Positions 60,376 through 64,000 of a DNA stretch of 64,000 nt are shown piece after piece. Source of the DNA: Paraburkholderia guartelaensis. Its GTDB lineage: Bacteria; Pseudomonadota; Gammaproteobacteria; Burkholderiales; Burkholderiaceae. Within the stretch, counting starts at the first letter, position 1. Each line of letters starts with the position of its first letter. The notes beneath the pieces were generated by a model, which saw only the letters and a program-made list of their open reading frames with translations, made no database searches and was not told where the DNA came from. Both the position numbers and the translations under genes were made by a program. The stretch lies in contig NZ_SMOD01000019.1 in NCBI RefSeq assembly GCF_004353905.1, positions 62,001 through 126,000 of the forward strand. Reading direction: 5' to 3'.

Positions 60376-61311
60376 TCATTCGAGAGGATCGCTAACCATG
60401 TCACCTGTGCTTAGCGCAGCCACCGCCTCGCGTAGCCACACGAGCGCCGGATCGGCGTGATTGCGTGGATGCCATGCCGCATGCATCGAAAAGCCGCGCG
60501 CCTCGAACGGCAGTTCGAACAGGTCCACGCGGTCCTGGTAGCGTGCGATGAGCCGGTATGGCAGCGTCGCCACGTAGTCCGTGCGCGCGAGCACCTCGGG
60601 CACGAGCGTGAAATGCTGCACCGAGTGCGCCACGCGGCGGCGGCGGCCGAGCGCTTCCAGATGTTCGTCCATGAAGCCGAAGAAGCTCGCGCCGCTGGTC
60701 GAAACGAGCACGTGCTCGAGCGCGCAATAGCTATCCAGATCGAACGGGGCAGTGCCGCGCGGGTGGCCTTTGCGCTGCGCCACGACGAAGCGTTCGTCGT
60801 AGAGCTTTCTGGCTTTGAGCGTTGGGGGCACCTGCTGCGCGGAGCCGAGCAGCAAATCGATTTCGCCGCGCTCGAAGCGCTCCGCGAGCGAGCCGGATTC
60901 AACGGCGATGAACGCCAGTTGTAGCCCCGGCCCCGCCAGACGCGGCCATTCGATCATCAGCGGCAAGCCGAGCACGGCCACGCACTGGTCGCTCGCGGCG
61001 ACCACGAAGCGCCGTGTGCCCGTGAGCGGATCGAAGGCGCTCTCGCGGCGCACCACCGTTTCGAGCGTCTTGAGCGCCGCATGCAGCGGCTCCATCAGTT
61101 CGAGCGCGCGCGCCGTGGGCGTCATGCCGCGGCCATTGGCGGCGGGAAGGAGCAGCGGGTCGTCGAAGAGTTGGCGCAGCCGGGCAAGCTGCGCCGAGAC
61201 GGCCGGCTGCGTGAGATTCAGGCGCGCGGCGGCGCGCGTCACATTCAACTCGGCGAGCAGGGCGTCGAGCGACACGAGCAGGTTCAGGTCGATGCCAGAG
61301 AGATCAATCAC
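60376..61311 (-). CDS. LysR-family transcriptional regulator (NodD/NahR branch)
   Basis: About 311 aa. The N-terminus is DLSGIDLNLLVSLDALLAELNVTRAAARLNLTQPAVSAQLARLRQLFDDPLLLPAANGRGMTPTARAL, the typical HTH of the NahR/NodD-like branch. The start is uncertain: a GTG at 61311 gives the usual N-terminus, whereas a TTG at 61344 adds 11 residues. Neither has a strong ribosome site. It is divergent from an oxidoreductase gene 104 bp away, its probable target. Confidence 0.88.
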   Translation of the reverse strand: MIDLSGIDLNLLVSLDALLAELNVTRAAARLNLTQPAVSAQLARLRQLFDDPLLLPAANGRGMTPTARALELMEPLHAALKTLETVVRRESAFDPLTGTRRFVVAASDQCVAVLGLPLMIEWPRLAGPGLQLAFIAVESGSLAERFERGEIDLLLGSAQQVPPTLKARKLYDERFVVAQRKGHPRGTAPFDLDSYCALEHVLVSTSGASFFGFMDEHLEALGRRRRVAHSVQHFTLVPEVLARTDYVATLPYRLIARYQDRVDLFELPFEARGFSMHAAWHPRNHADPALVWLREAVAALSTGDMVSDPLE

Positions 61312-61415
61312 GGTGATAGGTGGAATGTCGACGATTGATTTCAAGAATACGTCTCGCTCGCCTAGAGTTCAATCCGTCGGATCAACCGTCAAAACCCTTT
61401 CCGCTAGGAGAAGCC

Positions 61416-62495
61416 ATGAAAGCCTGGATGCTCGATCAACCCGGCCAGCCGCTCGCGCTGCGCGACGTACCGCAACCCGAACCGCGCCGCGGCGCGCTGC
61501 TGGTGGGCGTGGAGGCCGTGCCGCTCCTGAGCTATACGCGCCAGTATGTGCAGGGCAAGCTGCCCTACGGCTACCCGCAGGGGCCGTTCTCGCCGGGGAC
61601 CAACGGCATCGGCCGGGTGCTCGCGGTCGGGGAAGGCGTGTACGGCTATCGCGTCGGCCAGCGCGTGGCGCTGAGCCCCTACTGGATCGCCGACGAAGCG
61701 CTGCGCGAGCCCGCCCAGGCGCTGCTCGGGCTCACGGCGATCAGCCCGGACAGCGGACCCATGCTCGGCGATTTTCCGCACGGCACGCTGCGCGAGGCGG
61801 TCGAGTTTCCGGCCTCGACGGTGTTTCCGCTCGATGGCCTCGATCACGTGCCTTCGGCGCAGCTCGCGGCGCTCGGCAAGCTCGTGGTGCCGTTCGGCGG
61901 CTTGCGGCGCGGCCGGCTCGCGGCAGGCGAAACCGTGGTGGTGAACGGTGCGGCCGGCGCGTTCGGCTCGGCGGCCGTGCTCGATGCGCTCGCACTCGGC
62001 GCGGGCCGTGTGGTGGCGCTCGGGCGGCGCGCCGCGGCGCTGGCGCCACTCGCGAAGCTCGGCGGCGGCCGCGTGGTCACCGTCGCGCTCAGCGGCGAGA
62101 TGGCGCGCGACGTGGAGGCCATCCATGCCGCCGCGAATGGCGGCGCCGATCTCGCCTTCGACATGGTGGGCCACGCCACCGACCCGGGCGCCACGCTCGC
62201 CGCGCTGCGCAGCCTGCGCCGCAACGGCCGCATGGTGCTGATGGGCAGCATGGAGGTGGATCTGCCGATCAAGTATGGCGAGATGCTCATCAACAACTGG
62301 GAGGTGATGGGCCACTTCATGTACAGCGGTGCGGACTACCGCGCGCTGATCGCGCTCGTGCAGTCCGGGCAATTGCCGCTAGACGCGATCGAAGTGCAGC
62401 GCCACGCATTCGATGCGCTGGAGACCGCGATCGACGCGGCGGAAAAAGCCGAAGGGCTGACCTGCGTGACGGTTTGCACGTCGCCGGGCGCTTGA
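61416..62495 (+). CDS. Non-zinc quinone oxidoreductase-like MDR protein
   Basis: A 359-aa medium-chain dehydrogenase/reductase. The Rossmann motif is VVVNGAAGAFGSAAVLDALALGAG, with GRMVLMGSMEVDLPIKYGEMLINNWEVMGHFMY near the C-terminus. No zinc-binding Cys/His set is seen, so it is of the quinone-reductase/enoyl-reductase kind using NAD(P)H. CTAGGAG precedes the ATG at 61416. It is divergent from the LysR gene, which likely controls it. The substrate is unknown. Confidence 0.88.
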   Translation: MKAWMLDQPGQPLALRDVPQPEPRRGALLVGVEAVPLLSYTRQYVQGKLPYGYPQGPFSPGTNGIGRVLAVGEGVYGYRVGQRVALSPYWIADEALREPAQALLGLTAISPDSGPMLGDFPHGTLREAVEFPASTVFPLDGLDHVPSAQLAALGKLVVPFGGLRRGRLAAGETVVVNGAAGAFGSAAVLDALALGAGRVVALGRRAAALAPLAKLGGGRVVTVALSGEMARDVEAIHAAANGGADLAFDMVGHATDPGATLAALRSLRRNGRMVLMGSMEVDLPIKYGEMLINNWEVMGHFMYSGADYRALIALVQSGQLPLDAIEVQRHAFDALETAIDAAEKAEGLTCVTVCTSPGA

Positions 62496-62510
62496 GCGCG
62501 CCATAAACAA

Positions 62511-62547
62511 ATCGGCCCGCAAGCGCGATTGACGCTTGCGGGCCGAT
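62511..62547. terminator. Shared terminator between convergent genes
   Basis: A perfect 15-bp stem (ATCGGCCCGCAAGCG and its complement) with a 7-base loop lies between the stops of the oxidoreductase (62495) and the carbamoyltransferase (62570). On the minus strand it continues with TTTGTTTA. Confidence 0.8.
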
Positions 62548-62569
62548 GATGTTGCGAGTGCAACGAGGC

Positions 62570-63865
62570 TCAGTCGATGCCGTGGAACACGGCGTCGTCC
62601 GGGCCGAGGTATGCAGGCGGACGCCACACTGCGTCGCGCATCGAATGCTGCACGAGATTTTCCACGCCCAGCAGCACCGCGAAAATCGCCATGCGCACCG
62701 GAATGCCGTTGTCGGTCTGGCGGAAGATCGCGAGGCGCGGATCGTGGTTCAAATCGGTCGAGAGATCGTTCGCGCCCGGGCGGCTGTCGCGCGGCAGCGG
62801 GTGCATCACGAGCGTTTCAGCGCTGCAGCACTCGTCCATCGTTGCCTGGTTGATCTGGAATTCGGGCGTGTAGCCTTCGAACGACTCGTCGGCGAAGCGC
62901 TCCTTCTGGATGCGCGTGGCGTACACCACATCCGCGCCGCGCAGGCCCGCGCGCAGGTCGTGCGTCTGCTCGACCACATGGCCGTTGGTCGAGATCTTGT
63001 CGACGATGTATGCCGGCATTTCGAGCTGCGGCGGCGAAATGAGCGTGAACTTGATGCCACGATACAGCGCGAGCAGCTTCACGAGCGAGTGCACCGTGCG
63101 GCCGTACTTGAGGTCGCCCACGAGCGCGATATGCGCACCGTCGACGATCTTGCCGAGGCGCGAGAACTCGCGCTGGATCGTGTAGAGGTCGAGCAGCGCC
63201 TGGCTCGGGTGCTCGCCGGGACCGTCGCCGCCGTTGATCACGGGGATGTTCACGGCGCGCGCGAATTCGGCCACCGAGCCTTGATCAGGATGCCGAATCA
63301 CCATCGCATCCACGTAGCCGGCCATCACGCGGCTCGTGTCATAGATCGATTCGCCCTTGGCCATCGAGGAGAACGTGAAGCCGGTCGTGTCGCACACCGA
63401 ACCGCCCAGCCGGCAGAACGCGGCGCCAAAGCTCACGCGCGTGCGCGTGCTGGCTTCGAAGAACAGGTTGCCGAGCACTGCGCCTTCGAGCACGCGCGAG
63501 ATTTTCCGGCGGCGCGCGATGGGCTGCATGATGTCGGCCACGCGGAACAGGGCTTCGACGGAGTCGCGCGAGAACTGGTCCACGGAGAGCAGTTGCGGCT
63601 TGCCCTCGAACTGCATCTGGCTGGCGAGCGAGCGCGTCGAGTCTACGCTTTGCGTATAGTCTTCGCGCGGCTCGCCGTTGCCGACGATTTCCGAAACGAA
63701 GCGCTCGACGATCTCCGGCATGGCGCGCGATTCCTGCGACTCCTCGGGCAGCAGCCATGTGTCGAGGGCACGACGCGACACGCCGATGCGGCTCGCAAAT
63801 GCGTCGCGGGTCATGTTCAGACGCCGCATGGCGTCACGGAGGAAGGCTTGTTGCGGAACGCTCAT
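62570..63865 (-). CDS. pyrB: Aspartate carbamoyltransferase with N-terminal helix-turn-helix
   Basis: A 431-aa carbamoyltransferase, about 110 residues longer than the usual catalytic chain. Catalytic motifs are intact: LFFEASTRTRVSFGAA (carbamoyl phosphate), GEHPSQALLDLYTI, VGDLKYGRTVHSL and VMHPLPRDSRP. It joins carbamoyl phosphate and aspartate in pyrimidine synthesis. Residues 1-60 contain an XRE-like HTH (LRDAMRRLNMTRDAFASRIGVSRRALDTWLLPEE). No pyrI, pyrC or pyrR is adjacent. The promoter carries a near-perfect palindrome over the -10, which would fit autoregulation. ATG at 63865. Confidence 0.9.
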   Translation of the reverse strand: MSVPQQAFLRDAMRRLNMTRDAFASRIGVSRRALDTWLLPEESQESRAMPEIVERFVSEIVGNGEPREDYTQSVDSTRSLASQMQFEGKPQLLSVDQFSRDSVEALFRVADIMQPIARRRKISRVLEGAVLGNLFFEASTRTRVSFGAAFCRLGGSVCDTTGFTFSSMAKGESIYDTSRVMAGYVDAMVIRHPDQGSVAEFARAVNIPVINGGDGPGEHPSQALLDLYTIQREFSRLGKIVDGAHIALVGDLKYGRTVHSLVKLLALYRGIKFTLISPPQLEMPAYIVDKISTNGHVVEQTHDLRAGLRGADVVYATRIQKERFADESFEGYTPEFQINQATMDECCSAETLVMHPLPRDSRPGANDLSTDLNHDPRLAIFRQTDNGIPVRMAIFAVLLGVENLVQHSMRDAVWRPPAYLGPDDAVFHGID

Positions 63866-63887
63866 GCTGGCACCCGTGATTTCTGGT

Positions 63888-63932
63888 TAATGTACGCGGT
63901 GCGTATATTAGTTCGGTGGCGCGAGAAGTCAA
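63888..63932 (-). promoter_or_regulatory. Promoter with overlapping palindrome for the carbamoyltransferase gene
   Basis: On the minus strand TTGACT (63927-63932) and TAATAT (63905-63910) are separated by 16 bp, a good sigma-70 match. The -10 is part of an inverted repeat with arms TAATGTACGC and GCGTATATTA around GGT (63888-63910), identical at 9 of 10 arm positions. Confidence 0.65.
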
Positions 63933-64000
63933 GTTCTTTTGTCGGAGGAGCGCTCGAGAAGCCGTTCTGCGCGCGTGAGGACGTACCGCGCGCGCAGCAC
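63929..64000 (-). CDS. Possible C-terminal end of an upstream gene (partial)
   Basis: The minus strand reads VLRARYVLTRAERLLERSSD and then KRT before a stop. The codon use and helix-like pattern are compatible with the end of a gene entering from beyond the window, but only 23 codons are visible and no family can be named. Confidence 0.3.
   Translation of the reverse strand: MLRARYVLTRAERLLERSSDKRT

Noticed and set aside
1..64000. CRISPR arrays, tRNA or rRNA genes, prophage and intact insertion sequences
   Set aside because: No regularly spaced repeats, no TTCRANNCC-type T-arm with acceptor pairing, no phage structural genes and no complete transposase were seen on reading.

Overview
The window is chromosomal DNA from a GC-rich betaproteobacterium, most likely Burkholderiaceae of the Paraburkholderia/Caballeronia/Burkholderia type. 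This rests on the gene families present (DUF4148 and DUF4397 exported proteins, a Gram-negative general porin, the lutACB-lldP cluster with its FadR-type GntR regulator, a PHA-type multisubunit antiporter with fused A/B subunits, and a 431-residue aspartate carbamoyltransferase) and on strong GC3 bias that keeps many antisense frames open. No rRNA, tRNA, CRISPR array, prophage or intact insertion sequence was seen. Most genes lie on the minus strand in short operons separated by hairpin terminators.

Layout. 1-3 kb: the 5' part of a Dyp-type peroxidase, a small unknown gene and a DedA-PAP2-LssY membrane protein. 3-10 kb: an acyl-CoA catabolic operon (FadB-like enzyme, two acyl-CoA dehydrogenases, CaiB/BaiF CoA-transferase) divergent from a LysR regulator, with a palindromic operator between them, then a DUF4397 lipoprotein. 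11-17 kb: the six-gene mnh/pha cation/proton antiporter operon. 17-24 kb: lactate utilisation (lutA-lutC-lutB-lldP) divergent from lldR. 24-30 kb: VOC protein, PPK2, a RelE/HigB-HigA type toxin-antitoxin pair, PiT phosphate transporter, a GGDEF cyclase and a stand-alone IS630-like HTH gene. 30-35 kb: an AT-rich stretch, small exported or membrane proteins, an isolated fliD with a sigma-28 type promoter, a YigZ-family gene and about 0.8 kb without genes but rich in hairpins. 35-43 kb: acyl-CoA synthetase divergent from a Crp/Fnr regulator, DUF4148, an orphan FtsI-type penicillin-binding protein and a chemoreceptor. 43-47 kb: a phosphonate operon (PEP mutase fused to a nucleotidyltransferase, phosphonopyruvate decarboxylase, 2-aminoethylphosphonate transaminase). 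47-52 kb: hutG-iclR-yfcC operon divergent from a porin, with shared AT-rich palindromes. 52-64 kb: PepSY protein, a predicted periplasmic molybdenum aldehyde oxidoreductase (paoABC) with a MocA-like maturation gene, a cyclic-nucleotide/FAD oxidoreductase fusion, a LysR/oxidoreductase divergent pair and an aspartate carbamoyltransferase with an N-terminal helix-turn-helix.

Most notable items: (1) the compact 2-aminoethylphosphonate/CMP-AEP operon without a local transferase; (2) the HTH-bearing aspartate carbamoyltransferase whose own promoter carries a near-perfect palindrome over the -10; (3) a second 16-bp identical LldR-type operator inside the 3' end of lldR; (4) repeated half-sites shared by the IclR operon and the divergent porin; (5) a DedA-LssY protein whose PAP2 domain has lost its catalytic residues. 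All functional calls come from reading motifs and context; no database search was run.
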